64,000 bases of DNA from NCBI RefSeq assembly GCF_900184255.1, contig NZ_LT854640.1, positions 2,110,877 to 2,174,876 of the forward strand, in the 5' to 3' direction. Below, piece after piece: positions 26,950 through 36,253 of the stretch. The position numbers and the translations under genes are program-made. Source of the DNA: Haloimpatiens massiliensis. Its GTDB lineage: Bacteria; Bacillota; Clostridia; Clostridiales; Clostridiaceae. The notes under the pieces are model-generated. The model was given only the letters and a program-made list of their open reading frames with translations. It ran no database searches and was not told where the DNA came from. Every line of letters begins with the position of its first letter. The stretch's first letter is position 1.

Positions 26950-28641
26950 TCACCTTAAAAATTTCTTTCTATCTATTTTTTTCAACACTATAAAAATAAT
27001 TAAGAATATAATACAAAATATAGATACTATAACTATAAAAACTAAATTTACATTCCCTATATACCCTACTTTCTTAGGTTTTTCTACCTTTGCATTATTG
27101 TACTTTTCTTTAGGATAACTTACTTCAATTCTTCCTGCTTTGGACTTTATACTTATGTCATTCCATTTAACCCAGTTATCTTCTTTTTTTAAATCTAAAA
27201 AATCTACATTTTGACTTTTAAAAAATTGCACTATTTCCTTAAGGTATCCAATATCTAAATAGCAATGAAAGAAAGCCCCTACTATATACCCTTTTGATAA
27301 TGCAACTTGTTTAAAATTTTCCTTTATGTTAGATATGGATAGTATATTTTCTGGATCCACATACCCTAAATTTTCTGGAATTAATTTATTAAATGCATCT
27401 GTATCATAAAGCTTATATGGAAAAGATGTAGTAGTAAACTTTTGATTATTACTTTGATATTGGCCTACATAAGTAGAAAAATATTTTTTAATTTCCTTAT
27501 ATCCTTTAATATCCATAGCATAATGGGGAGCCTCAAACCCCAAAGGGTATATACCATTTTTCACGCATTCCTTTAATCCACTTCCAACTTTATCATACAC
27601 ATATCTTTCCATATCACCTTTTAATGGCTGATCCTTTTGACCATCCCAAAATTCAAATCCCTCTCCAGAAGCCTCTTCTCTGGAGTTTTGGTGAGTATAT
27701 CCATGAAGTATTACACTTCCTCCTCTTTCCTGCATATACCTTATGGTCTCTGAAAAATCCTTCTTATGTGAAATAGTATTTACATATCCTGTTTTAGTAT
27801 CTACATAAGTAGGTATTAGAGCTATCATGAAAGGCACTCCCTCTTCATTAAGATAATCCGCTATAACTCTAAGCTGCTTTTGATCCCTAAAGGGATGTAC
27901 ATCTTCTATTCTTACATATACTTTACCCTTATTATCTCTTTTAAAGGAAAACATATGGTTTAGTAAATCTGAAAATATGTAAAAAAGCACTGAGTTATCA
28001 TCTACTCTAGATACGTACCATAGATTTCCACTGTTTAATGCATAGGGATAAAATTCTCTACCATCACTTATGTAAGATAAAATTTGTACTTGATTATTTA
28101 TAGGCTTAAGTATAGTAAATAACTCCTTTGATTCTATTATGAACTTTTCCATACTCTTCACTGACTTGTTTTTTTCTTCACTACTACTGTAATATATCTC
28201 TGTAATATCCATCTTCTTGCCTGAATATTGTAAATTATATTTTGAATTATTTTCAAGAAAAAACTCTATACCTTTGCCAATCCAGCATATTTTGCCTTTA
28301 TACTCCTTTAAATCTTTTATAAGTTCTCTATTATTTAATTCCCCATCGATACCTAATACAAAAACATAATCATAATTATTTAAATAGCCAGATTTATATT
28401 TTTCTACATTTATGTCTTCACCTTTTAAATCATAGGCTCCAAAAAGTTCTTTAATACTATTGACCACATTATCACTATAGCTGAAATAATTATGTCTATC
28501 ATATATTACTAAAGCTTTTTTTCTTTTTTCAATGCTACTAACCTTAAGGCTTATGGAATTAAACATTCCTAAAAACACAAGGGCAAATAATACTACTCTT
28601 GCACCCTTTGGGTTTTTCTTATTTTTTCTAATCCACATCAT
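26950..28641 (-). CDS. DUF2334 polysaccharide deacetylase-like membrane protein
   Basis: 563 aa. N-terminal signal/anchor (about 17-32), a central flavodoxin-like region, then a NodB-like DUF2334 deacetylase domain with the metal motifs RIEDVHPF (about 245) and LHGYTHQ (about 312), and a C-terminal TM helix (about 533-555). Such proteins deacetylate amino-sugar polymers as they emerge. Its start overlaps the GGDEF-like gene by 14 nt and its stop is 6 nt before the GT2 gene, so it is tightly co-translated with both. This suggests the polymer contains N-acetyl sugars, by inference only. Confidence 0.8.
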   Translation of the reverse strand: MMWIRKNKKNPKGARVVLFALVFLGMFNSISLKVSSIEKRKKALVIYDRHNYFSYSDNVVNSIKELFGAYDLKGEDINVEKYKSGYLNNYDYVFVLGIDGELNNRELIKDLKEYKGKICWIGKGIEFFLENNSKYNLQYSGKKMDITEIYYSSSEEKNKSVKSMEKFIIESKELFTILKPINNQVQILSYISDGREFYPYALNSGNLWYVSRVDDNSVLFYIFSDLLNHMFSFKRDNKGKVYVRIEDVHPFRDQKQLRVIADYLNEEGVPFMIALIPTYVDTKTGYVNTISHKKDFSETIRYMQERGGSVILHGYTHQNSREEASGEGFEFWDGQKDQPLKGDMERYVYDKVGSGLKECVKNGIYPLGFEAPHYAMDIKGYKEIKKYFSTYVGQYQSNNQKFTTTSFPYKLYDTDAFNKLIPENLGYVDPENILSISNIKENFKQVALSKGYIVGAFFHCYLDIGYLKEIVQFFKSQNVDFLDLKKEDNWVKWNDISIKSKAGRIEVSYPKEKYNNAKVEKPKKVGYIGNVNLVFIVIVSIFCIIFLIIFIVLKKIDRKKFLR

Positions 28642-29476
28642 ATTCCAATTCCCTTTCAGTTAATTCTTTAAATTGGAAAGAATTTTCTATAGATTTATTG
28701 TATTGGTGAGCTCCTATTTTAACTTCTATATTTATATTTTTGCTCTTTTCTTTTTCTTGTAAATTTAATTCCCTTATTTTTTCCTTAATTCTTTCTTTTA
28801 CAACCTCTGCTCCTTTTATGTCCGTGTCTTCCATTAAAATAGCTAAAGTATCTTTAGATAATTTATATCTTATATCTTCATTTCTAGTTGAATCCATCAC
28901 ACACTTACTTATTTCTTTCATAAGCTCTGCCATTTTACTTTCACCTAGAAAACCACTTAGCTGCTGAAAATAGCTAACTTTTATAATCATCAAAGATAAA
29001 GTAGTATTATGTCTTTTAACTCTACTTATAGTCCTATCTAAATCCATGTAAAACGCTTTTAAATTACTTAGTCCAGTATTTTTATCTATGGTTATAAGTT
29101 CTTTGTACTGCATTCTTAATTTATTATTAATACTCTGCATCTGGTTTATATTATAAGATAACTTTCCAGATATAAATCCACTTAAAGGTATAGATATCAT
29201 CCAAAAATAAGTTAGAATTTCTACAGATTTTCCTAAAATAATGCTACTGTAAAGTATATAACTAGCATAAAAAAATATAACCACTATGCTAGACAAAAGT
29301 CCTCCTATAATACCTTTAAAATAAGCTATAATAGCTACTAAAAAAACTAATGCTAACATAATAAAGTCTAGTAATATGCTTTTAGTAAAATTAATATATA
29401 AAAAACTAGTTGTTAGAAATATTATTAAAAACAATAACAAAAAGAACATGTCTATATTCTTAGCTTCTTCATTCAT
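28628..29476 (-). CDS. Membrane protein with degenerate GGDEF domain, probable c-di-GMP receptor
   Basis: 282 aa. Four or so TM helices (residues ~10-103), a coiled-coil linker, and a GGDEF domain (about 128-270) in which the GGDEF motif has become SKDTL (207-211). It cannot be a cyclase. The inhibitory I-site RxxD is kept: R198-N-E-D201 lies exactly five residues before the degenerate motif, the spacing of real I-sites. This is the pattern of c-di-GMP receptors that activate polysaccharide synthases, as proposed for the Listeria Pss locus. It is the first gene of the locus. Confidence 0.75.
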   Translation of the reverse strand: MNEEAKNIDMFFLLLFLIIFLTTSFLYINFTKSILLDFIMLALVFLVAIIAYFKGIIGGLLSSIVVIFFYASYILYSSIILGKSVEILTYFWMISIPLSGFISGKLSYNINQMQSINNKLRMQYKELITIDKNTGLSNLKAFYMDLDRTISRVKRHNTTLSLMIIKVSYFQQLSGFLGESKMAELMKEISKCVMDSTRNEDIRYKLSKDTLAILMEDTDIKGAEVVKERIKEKIRELNLQEKEKSKNINIEVKIGAHQYNKSIENSFQFKELTERELEYDVD

Positions 29477-29990
29477 AAGTTTCCTCCATTTTATACATAA
29501 TTAATTATACGATTAACCCACAATAAGGTACAATATGGTAGAATTATGAAATTTATCCTCCATGACTTGCATAAAAGCTCGGAACAATAAATTTAATTTA
29601 AACAGTTCCTTCGCTTCTTATGCAAGTCATTCCAGAGAAATTTCATAATTCAAGTAATATAATGCTTTTTGTGGGTTAATCATTATATTACTTTTTATAT
29701 TTCTGTTGATTAAAACAAATGATTCTTGATATTGAATAATTATCAATTTTTTAAAGCAATTAGTATTTTATATTATTAACCAGTAATTATTATAGTTATT
29801 AATATATTTACTAATAACTATTATTCAATCCATTTTACCATAATTACTAAAAACATTATATACTTTTTTAAGCTATCTGTATGTATTATTAATTGAAAAT
29901 AAGGTGAGTTTTTACACACAAAAAAATAAAATCTACTTTAAGTTTTATCTATCTTAAAGCAGATTTTCAATTACCTTTTATAATTAGACA
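29477..29990. other. Intergenic region upstream of the polysaccharide locus
   Basis: Mostly repeat copy B1 (29511-29681), then AT-rich sequence. A hairpin AAATCTACTTTAAG...CTTAAAGCAGATTT at about 29929-29966 looks like a terminator. The locus promoter must lie here or within the repeat. No ORF. Confidence 0.45.
29511..29681. repeat. Palindromic repeat family B, copy B1 (171 bp)
   Basis: Ends GATTAACCCACAA... and ...TTGTGGGTTAATC are perfect inverted repeats. The arms continue (GAATTATGAAATTT, ATGACTTGCATAA) to an AT-rich apex AATTTAATTT. Related copies are at 30810-30979, 41489-41788, 51752-51810 and 61160-61468. No ORF. MITE-like. Confidence 0.85.
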
Positions 29991-30146
29991 CATAAAAATA
30001 AATAATTCAACTTTCGCAGTTATAAAATAAAAATATATAATTTGCAGATAAGTAGTAGGTACTAGCTAAGAAGTAAAAGTTGTTGAATAAATAACAAGTC
30101 AGTATGCTAGTATATTTAACTTGTTATTTATTTTCATGTACTTTAT
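29986..30146. repeat. Family A repeat (A5) interrupted by a family C repeat
   Basis: A-type ends (CATAAAAATAAATAA at left, AATAAATAACAAGTCAGTATGCTAG... TTATTTATTTTCATGTAC at right) flank a C-type segment beginning TTCAACTTTCGCAGTTATAA and ending AAAAGTTGTTGAA. This looks like one small element inserted in another. Confidence 0.6.
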
Positions 30147-30150
30147 GTTT

Positions 30151-30729
30151 TTATAATTCTTCTGATACATTCTTACCCATAATAACTGCCTTATCTAATA
30201 TATCCTCTCTCTCCCACACAGGTACTTCATCTGTATTAGCACAAAATAAACTATATTTATATTTTGCATTTACAGCTTTTAAGAATAAATCTATAACTGG
30301 TATTGAAGCATCAAATTGTTCCTCATGCTCCTTTGATCCACCCACGCATAGAAATACTCCTATTCTTTTTTTATCTCTATCTATAGAAGGATTGTTTAAT
30401 TGATATTTACTAGACCAAAACATCTGGCACCTGTCTATCATTATTTTAGTAAGACTACTAACAGTATTAAAATAAAGTGGTGAAGCTATTATAGTACAGT
30501 CACTTTCATCAAAAGCCTTATAGAGTTTTTGCATATCATCATTAATACAGCACCTTCCAGTATCTGCACAATAATAGCATGAAGTACATGGTGCAATGTT
30601 CAAATCTCTCAAATAAATCTTTTGTATATGAACTTTTTCTTTGTCCATGCCTTCTAAAACTTTATCCAAAAGAAAATCTGTATTCTTACCTTTTCTTGGA
30701 CTGCCTACTATAGCTAAAACCCTTTTCAT
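30151..30729 (-). CDS. NAD(P)H-dependent FMN reductase / flavodoxin-fold oxidoreductase
   Basis: 192 aa. The FMN-phosphate loop GSPRKGKNTDFLL lies at the N-terminus, followed by the cysteine cluster CTSCYYCADTGRCC typical of the iron-sulfur flavoprotein-like branch, then SPLYFNTVSSLTK around the isoalloxazine site. Cytoplasmic. It transfers electrons from NAD(P)H or ferredoxin to small acceptors. The CxxCxxC-type segment could hold a [4Fe-4S] cluster, although the spacing is not that of the archaeal Isf proteins. A monocistronic minus-strand gene between two repeat elements. Confidence 0.85.
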   Translation of the reverse strand: MKRVLAIVGSPRKGKNTDFLLDKVLEGMDKEKVHIQKIYLRDLNIAPCTSCYYCADTGRCCINDDMQKLYKAFDESDCTIIASPLYFNTVSSLTKIMIDRCQMFWSSKYQLNNPSIDRDKKRIGVFLCVGGSKEHEEQFDASIPVIDLFLKAVNAKYKYSLFCANTDEVPVWEREDILDKAVIMGKNVSEEL

Positions 30730-30809
30730 CTTATTTCCTCCAATACCATGCTTTTTATTAGGTTATATTTTAAATGAATTCTCGCTAATTTTATAATAAC
30801 ATATTCTAT

Positions 30810-30979
30810 GATTAAATCACAAAAGGTACAATGTGGTGGAATTATGAAATTTCTCCTTCATGACTTGCATAAGAGCTCGGAACAATAAATTTAATTTAAA
30901 CAGTTCCTTTGTTTCTTATGCAAGTCATTCCAGAGAAATTTCATAATTCAGGTAATGTAATGCTTTTTGTGGCATAATC
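30810..30979. repeat. Palindromic repeat family B, copy B2
   Basis: 170-bp copy closely matching B1 (same arms and apex), ending GATTAAATCACAAAA / TTGTGGCATAATC. It lies between the oxidoreductase and carB genes. Confidence 0.8.
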
Positions 30980-31064
30980 ATTCTATATTATTATAACTAC
31001 TCCATATGATTTTACCTTACCTATTTATATAATTCCCTTTATATTTAAGTCTTGTTTTATTATT

Positions 31065-34000
31065 TTAAACTAAATTATACACTTCTACAATTTGTGTCTC
31101 TGAAAATTTCTCCATAGATTCCACTGCTGCATCTAAAGTATCTAGGGAAGTGAATATTTTTATAGAATTTTCTACAGCTTTTCTTCTTATTCTAAATCCG
31201 TCTCTCTCTGAGTTATTCCCTTTAGTTGGAGTATTTACTACAAATTCTATTTTTTTGCTGCTTATGCAGTCTAATATATTTGGAGTTCCACTGCTTATCT
31301 TATTTACCTTCTCTACACTTATTCCGTTTGTTTGGAGAAGTTTTGCAGTTCCTTCAGTGCATATGAAGGTAAAACCTAGTTTATGTAGTTTTTTAGCTAT
31401 GTGTAAAAATTCCTCTTTATCCTGCTCTTTTATAGTAGCTAATACTACTCCCTTATCCTTAATTATATTTCTATTAGCTGCTATAAATCCCTTCTGTAGA
31501 GCTTCCTTAAGAGTTTTTCCCACACCTAGTACTTCTCCTGTGGACTTCATTTCTGGTCCTAAACTCACTTCCACATTATGAAGCTTTTCAGTGGAGAACA
31601 CAGGTACTTTTACTGCTACCAAATCCGGTTCTTTGTATATTCCTGTACCATATTCTAAATTCTTTAGCTTTTCACCCATTATTACTCTTGTAGCTAATTC
31701 TACTACCGGAATTTTGCTTATTTTGCTTATGTAAGGCACTGTACGGCTAGCTCTAGGGTTTACTTCTATTACATAAACCTCTTCTTTAAATTCTATAAAC
31801 TGAATGTTTATCATCCCCAATACATTCATTTCTAGGGCAAGCTTACGTGTATAATCTAAAATTTTATCCTTTACTCCTTCTTTTATACTTTTTCCTGGGT
31901 ACATGGTTATACTGTCTCCTGAATGTACACCAGCTCTTTCTAAATGCTCCATTATTCCAGGTATTAATATATCCTGTCCATCACATATAGCATCCACTTC
32001 TATCTCAGTTCCCATAAGGTATCTATCTATTAATACTGGATTCTTTTTATCCTGCTTAAATGCCTTTTCTAAATAATGTACTAGCTCCTTTTGGTTATGA
32101 GTTATTTCCATGCCTTGTCCTCCAAGCACATAGGATGGTCTTACTAACACTGGATATCCTATTTCTTCTGCATGGGCTATTCCTTCCTCTACATTCCATA
32201 CAGCTTTTCCTTTAGGCCTTTTTATATTAAGTTTTTCTAATACCTCATCAAACTTTTCTCTATCCTCAGCTAAATCTATATCTTCTGTACTTGTTCCTAA
32301 AATCTTAATATTTTTTTCTTTTAAAAATCCTGCTAGCTTAATGGCTGTTTGTCCTCCAAACTGCAAAACTACTCCTTCTGGCTTTTCTTTTTCTATTATA
32401 TTAAAAACATCTTCTTCTGTAAGAGGCTCAAAATACAGTTTATCTGATATATCAAAGTCTGTGCTTACAGTTTCGGGATTATTGTTAATTATTATGGTCT
32501 CTATGCCTAATTTTTTTAAGGCTTTTATGCAGTGTACTGATGCATAGTCAAATTCTATACCCTGTCCTATTCTTATAGGGCCTGAGCCTATGACTACTAC
32601 TTTTCTTTTATTACTTACTGCTACCTCATCTTCTATTTCATATGTGGAGTAATAATATGGTGTTAATGCTTCAAATTCTGCTGCACAAGTATCCACCATT
32701 TTATACACTGGATTTATTCCCCATATAGTTCTAAGCTCTAATATAGTATTAGGATTCACCTTTAATAAATCCCCTATACCCTTATCTGAAAATCCTTTTT
32801 TCTTTAAACTATACATCCATTCTTTATTTAAACCATCTATAGTGCTATTTTTTAGTGTTTCCTCTTCTTCCACAATATCCTTTATTTTATCCACAAAATA
32901 TCTATCTATGCCTGTTATTTCACAGACTTTTTCCACACTATATCCTCTTCTTAACATTTCTGAAAGTTTAAAAATCCTCTCATCATCTGGATTCTTTACG
33001 CTTTCCCTTAATTCCTTTAAGTTCATATGGGCAACTCCATGGTATGCCAGTGAATATGCTCCTATTTCTAGTGAACGAATCCCCTTTAGAAAAGCCTCTT
33101 GAAAATTTCTACCTACAGCCATTATTTCTCCTGTAGCCATCATCTTTGTACCCAATATTCTATTTGCATCTTTAAACTTATCGAAAGGCCATTTTGGTAT
33201 TTTAACAACCACATAATCCAATGAAGGTTCAAAGCAAGCATAGGTCTTTTTTGTTACTGCATTTTTTATTTCATGAAGTCCGTAACCTAAAGCTATTTTT
33301 GCAGCTACTTTTGCTATAGGATATCCTGTAGCTTTTGAAGCTAAGGCTGAGGACCTACTTACTCTAGGGTTTATCTCTATAACCGCATATTGAAAACTCT
33401 TAGGGTTTAATGCAAACTGTACATTACATCCGCCTTCTATACCCACTGCATCTAATATTTTTAAAGCTGACGTTCTAAGTAGTTGATATTCCTTATCTGA
33501 AAGTGTTTGACTCGGTGCCACTACTATGCTGTCTCCTGTATGTACTCCTACTGCATCTATGTTTTCCATATTGCATACACATATGGAATTTCCGAAAGAA
33601 TCCCTCATTACCTCATACTCTACTTCTTTCCATCCCTTTACACTTTTTTCTAGTAATACTTGGTGTACAGGACTTAGTTCCAATCCCATTTTAAGTATTT
33701 CCCTTAACTCTTCTTCATCTTTTGCAATACCGCCGCCAGTTCCCCCTAAGGTATAAGCCGGTCTTACTATTAATGGATATCCTATTTTAGAGGCAAAATC
33801 TAGCCCTTCATCCATTTCATTAACTATGCTGCTTTCTATAACTGGCTCATTTATCTCTTGCATTATGCTTCTGAAGCTTTCCCTATCTTCCCCTCTTTTT
33901 ATAGCTTCTACAGAAGTACCTATTACTTTAACATCATACTCATCTAGTATACCTTCTTCATGAAGAGCCACCGCCATATTTAAAGCTGTTTGTCCCCCCA

Positions 34001-34268
34001 TACCCGCCAATAAACTATCTGGTCTTTCTTTTTCTATAATTCTTTTTACAAATTCAACAGTAAGCGGTTCTATATAAACTTTGTCTGCCACTTGGCTATC
34101 TGTCATTATAGTAGCCGGGTTACTATTTACCAAAACCACTTCTACTCCTTCTTCCCTCAATGCCTCACATGCCTGTGTTCCTGAATAGTCAAATTCTGCT
34201 GCCTGTCCTATAACTATTGGACCTGAACCTATTACCAATACTTTTTTTATCTCTCTATTTAAACCCAT
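31065..34268 (-). CDS. carB: Carbamoyl-phosphate synthase large subunit
   Basis: 1067 aa, full length. It makes carbamoyl phosphate from glutamine-derived ammonia, bicarbonate and two ATP for pyrimidine and arginine synthesis. Two homologous ATP-grasp halves start at residue 1 and about 550 (GSGPIVIGQAAEFDYSG and GSGPIRIGQGIEFDY). The oligomerisation region lies between, and a C-terminal MGS allosteric domain (about 930-1067, FTSLDTLDAAV) follows, where UMP/ornithine effectors bind. It is downstream of carA, with an unusually large 376-nt gap filled by a family C repeat. Confidence 0.98.
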   Translation of the reverse strand: MGLNREIKKVLVIGSGPIVIGQAAEFDYSGTQACEALREEGVEVVLVNSNPATIMTDSQVADKVYIEPLTVEFVKRIIEKERPDSLLAGMGGQTALNMAVALHEEGILDEYDVKVIGTSVEAIKRGEDRESFRSIMQEINEPVIESSIVNEMDEGLDFASKIGYPLIVRPAYTLGGTGGGIAKDEEELREILKMGLELSPVHQVLLEKSVKGWKEVEYEVMRDSFGNSICVCNMENIDAVGVHTGDSIVVAPSQTLSDKEYQLLRTSALKILDAVGIEGGCNVQFALNPKSFQYAVIEINPRVSRSSALASKATGYPIAKVAAKIALGYGLHEIKNAVTKKTYACFEPSLDYVVVKIPKWPFDKFKDANRILGTKMMATGEIMAVGRNFQEAFLKGIRSLEIGAYSLAYHGVAHMNLKELRESVKNPDDERIFKLSEMLRRGYSVEKVCEITGIDRYFVDKIKDIVEEEETLKNSTIDGLNKEWMYSLKKKGFSDKGIGDLLKVNPNTILELRTIWGINPVYKMVDTCAAEFEALTPYYYSTYEIEDEVAVSNKRKVVVIGSGPIRIGQGIEFDYASVHCIKALKKLGIETIIINNNPETVSTDFDISDKLYFEPLTEEDVFNIIEKEKPEGVVLQFGGQTAIKLAGFLKEKNIKILGTSTEDIDLAEDREKFDEVLEKLNIKRPKGKAVWNVEEGIAHAEEIGYPVLVRPSYVLGGQGMEITHNQKELVHYLEKAFKQDKKNPVLIDRYLMGTEIEVDAICDGQDILIPGIMEHLERAGVHSGDSITMYPGKSIKEGVKDKILDYTRKLALEMNVLGMINIQFIEFKEEVYVIEVNPRASRTVPYISKISKIPVVELATRVIMGEKLKNLEYGTGIYKEPDLVAVKVPVFSTEKLHNVEVSLGPEMKSTGEVLGVGKTLKEALQKGFIAANRNIIKDKGVVLATIKEQDKEEFLHIAKKLHKLGFTFICTEGTAKLLQTNGISVEKVNKISSGTPNILDCISSKKIEFVVNTPTKGNNSERDGFRIRRKAVENSIKIFTSLDTLDAAVESMEKFSETQIVEVYNLV

Positions 34269-34379
34269 ACTAAATTCCTCCTATTGAAAATCATCATATT
34301 TTGCATACTATCTAAAGTCTTCTTAAATGACTTTTAATTCAAAACGCTCTCTCACTACAAATATTGCAATTATTAACTG

Positions 34380-34602
34380 AACTTTCGCACATAATTTTCA
34401 AATTCTAAATCAAATAAACAAAGAAAATACAAATATAGTTTTTAATTTAAATTTCAAAATGTAAAATTTAAAATGAAGGTTGAAATTCCTATAGAATTTC
34501 TTGAATTTATATTTTATCAAAAACTCCTAAAGAAGTTTTATCCTTAAAATTTTGAATTTTAAATTCTAAATTTTATTTTGTAACTGCAAAAGTTGAATTA
34601 AT
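34380..34602. repeat. Family C repeat (C2) between carA and carB
   Basis: Begins GAACTTTCGCACATAATTTT, contains AAAATGAAGGTTGAAATTCC, and ends AACTGCAAAAGTTGAATT, so its ends are imperfect inverted repeats. It shares AACTTTCGCA and GGTTGAAATTC-type blocks with the other C copies. It makes up most of the carA-carB gap; no ORF. Confidence 0.6.
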
Positions 34603-34644
34603 CATTAACTCTAGATATAAAGTTTTGTTCTATAATTTCTTAAG

Positions 34645-35694
34645 CTATAGCTTTAAAAATTCATCGAATAAATACTGATTTTCCATAGGGCCAGGACTTG
34701 CTTCTGGATGATACTGCACACTGAATATACGTTGTTTTGTGTTTCTCATGCCCTCTACAGATCCATCATTTAAACTTACATGGGTAACCACCATATTCTC
34801 TGGCATTTCTTTTACAACATAACCATGATTTTGAGAGGTTATATAAACTCTATTTTTCTCTAAATCTTTTACTGGATGATTGCATCCCCTGTGTCCAAAC
34901 TTCAATTTTTCTGTACTTCCTCCTAGGGCTAATGCTAAAAGCTGATGTCCAAGGCATATGCCTCCTATAGGTTTTTTACCCACTAGTTTTTTTATATTTT
35001 CTATAACTTCTGTCAAATCCTCTGGATCTCCAGGCCCATTAGACAAGAATATTAAATCTGGATTTAAATTAATCACTTCTTCTGGCTTTGTGTAAGCTGG
35101 AAATACTGTTATTTTGCAATTTCTTTCTTTAAAGCATCTTATTATATTTTCTTTTACTCCAAAATCCATAAGAGCTATATGCTTACCACTTCCATCTACA
35201 GTGTATTTTTCCTTAGTAGTCACTTCCCTAACTGCATTGACATTTGAAAAACTTTTAATTTTCTCTTGTACTGCTTCCTTATTGATTTCCCCTAGGGCTA
35301 TTACACCTCTCATGGTTCCACTATTTCTTAAAACTCTAGTTAAAGCTCTCGTATCTAAGTTTTCAATGCCTATTATTTTATTCTGTTTTAAGTAACTGTC
35401 TAGATTCATCTCAGCTCTAAAATTACTAGGATTTTTACAATATTCTTTAACTATAAACCCCTTTACCTTTGGACTTTTAGACTCTAAATCCTCCAAATTC
35501 ACTCCATAATTCCCTATCAAAGGATAAGTCATAGTCACTATCTGTCCCCAATAAGAAGGATCTGTAAGTATCTCCTGATATCCTGTTATTCCGGTGTTAA
35601 AAACCACTTCTCCTACAGCATCTTCTAAATATCCAAAGGCTTCTCCTGAAAATACCGCACCATTTTCTAAAATCAAATTAGCTTTCAATTTCAT
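34645..35694 (-). CDS. carA: Carbamoyl-phosphate synthase small (glutaminase) subunit
   Basis: 349 aa, normal length. It hydrolyses glutamine and channels ammonia to CarB. The class I glutamine amidotransferase domain is complete: nucleophile Cys in GGICLGHQLLAL (about 246) and catalytic His/Glu in QYHPEASPGP (about 330). The N-terminal CarA domain begins LILENGAVFSGEAFG. The start has a weak AGGAATG-type site. It is the first structural gene of carAB, preceded by a ~450-nt leader with a PyrR-type site, leader ORF and terminator, so regulation by UMP through attenuation is likely. Confidence 0.97.
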   Translation of the reverse strand: MKLKANLILENGAVFSGEAFGYLEDAVGEVVFNTGITGYQEILTDPSYWGQIVTMTYPLIGNYGVNLEDLESKSPKVKGFIVKEYCKNPSNFRAEMNLDSYLKQNKIIGIENLDTRALTRVLRNSGTMRGVIALGEINKEAVQEKIKSFSNVNAVREVTTKEKYTVDGSGKHIALMDFGVKENIIRCFKERNCKITVFPAYTKPEEVINLNPDLIFLSNGPGDPEDLTEVIENIKKLVGKKPIGGICLGHQLLALALGGSTEKLKFGHRGCNHPVKDLEKNRVYITSQNHGYVVKEMPENMVVTHVSLNDGSVEGMRNTKQRIFSVQYHPEASPGPMENQYLFDEFLKL

Positions 35695-35890
35695 TCCTCC
35701 AATACGTAAATTTTTCTTAAGTTCATTTTTGTTTCTTTCGCAGAGTTTATTTTTCTACCATATTTATCCACTTTATAACTCTTGTTTTAATTCCAGTGTT
35801 TATTGTGCTTATGAAGAATTTACTTAATAAGCATACTTCACTATAACTAGAGTTTAGAAGGATTTATATTGATATAAAAAATAACAAAAA

Positions 35891-35927
35891 GGATAGTAAA
35901 GGAAATATTAAAAATTCCCTACTATCC
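35891..35927 (-). terminator. Attenuator terminator in the carAB leader
   Basis: GGATAGTA pairs with TACTATCC, with extra GGAA/TTCC pairing inside, followed on the minus strand by a T-rich tract (TTTTTGTTATTTTTT). It lies ~200 nt before carA and downstream of the PyrR-type site, as in PyrR-controlled attenuators. Confidence 0.75.
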
Positions 35928-36033
35928 TACTACTATTCACATCTTTATTTGATTTTTCATGAAATTTACTAATTATGAATTTCGAATTTATTGCATTGGT
36001 ATTTTCTTTTAAAAATGCACCACAAAAAAACAT
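35908..36033 (-). CDS. Putative 41-aa leader ORF in the carAB leader
   Basis: ATG at 36033 has a consensus AGGAGG 7 nt upstream and opens a 41-codon frame (starting MFFCGAFLKEN, ending NSSRIVGNF). Its stop lies inside the attenuator hairpin. Its ribosome site starts only 4 nt after the PyrR-type loop, so PyrR binding could block its translation, and ribosomes reaching its end would disrupt the terminator stem. No family recognised; a real product is not proven. Confidence 0.45.
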   Translation of the reverse strand: MFFCGAFLKENTNAINSKFIISKFHEKSNKDVNSSRIVGNF

Positions 36034-36050
36034 AATCCTTCCTCCTTTCT

Positions 36051-36064
36051 GGCCTCACGGGACC
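36051..36064 (-). promoter_or_regulatory. PyrR-binding RNA loop in the carAB leader
   Basis: The mRNA reads GGUCCCGUGAGGCC, matching the PyrR anti-antiterminator consensus ARUCCNGNGAGGYU at all but the outermost positions, with flanking UGG/CCA able to close a stem around loop CGUGA. UMP-loaded PyrR would bind here and favour termination. Confidence 0.75.
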
Positions 36065-36149
36065 AATTTAAAGCAATTCATCTGTTGTTCAATATACAAC
36101 TAAATTAAAGTTTATACATTTTAGTGTATTTAAATTTATTTTTTTTATT

Positions 36150-36178
36150 ATTTTAATGCAAAACTTGAATACTGTCAA
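36150..36178 (-). promoter_or_regulatory. Sigma-A promoter of the carAB operon
   Basis: TTGACA (36178-36173), 17-nt spacer, TAAAAT (36155-36150). Near-consensus, about 90 nt upstream of the PyrR-type loop. Confidence 0.7.
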
Positions 36179-36253
36179 ATGTTTTTTTGTATGTTAAAGG
36201 AGTTTTAAAAAACTTACATTTCATTTTATTTCACATATAACTATTTTTATATT

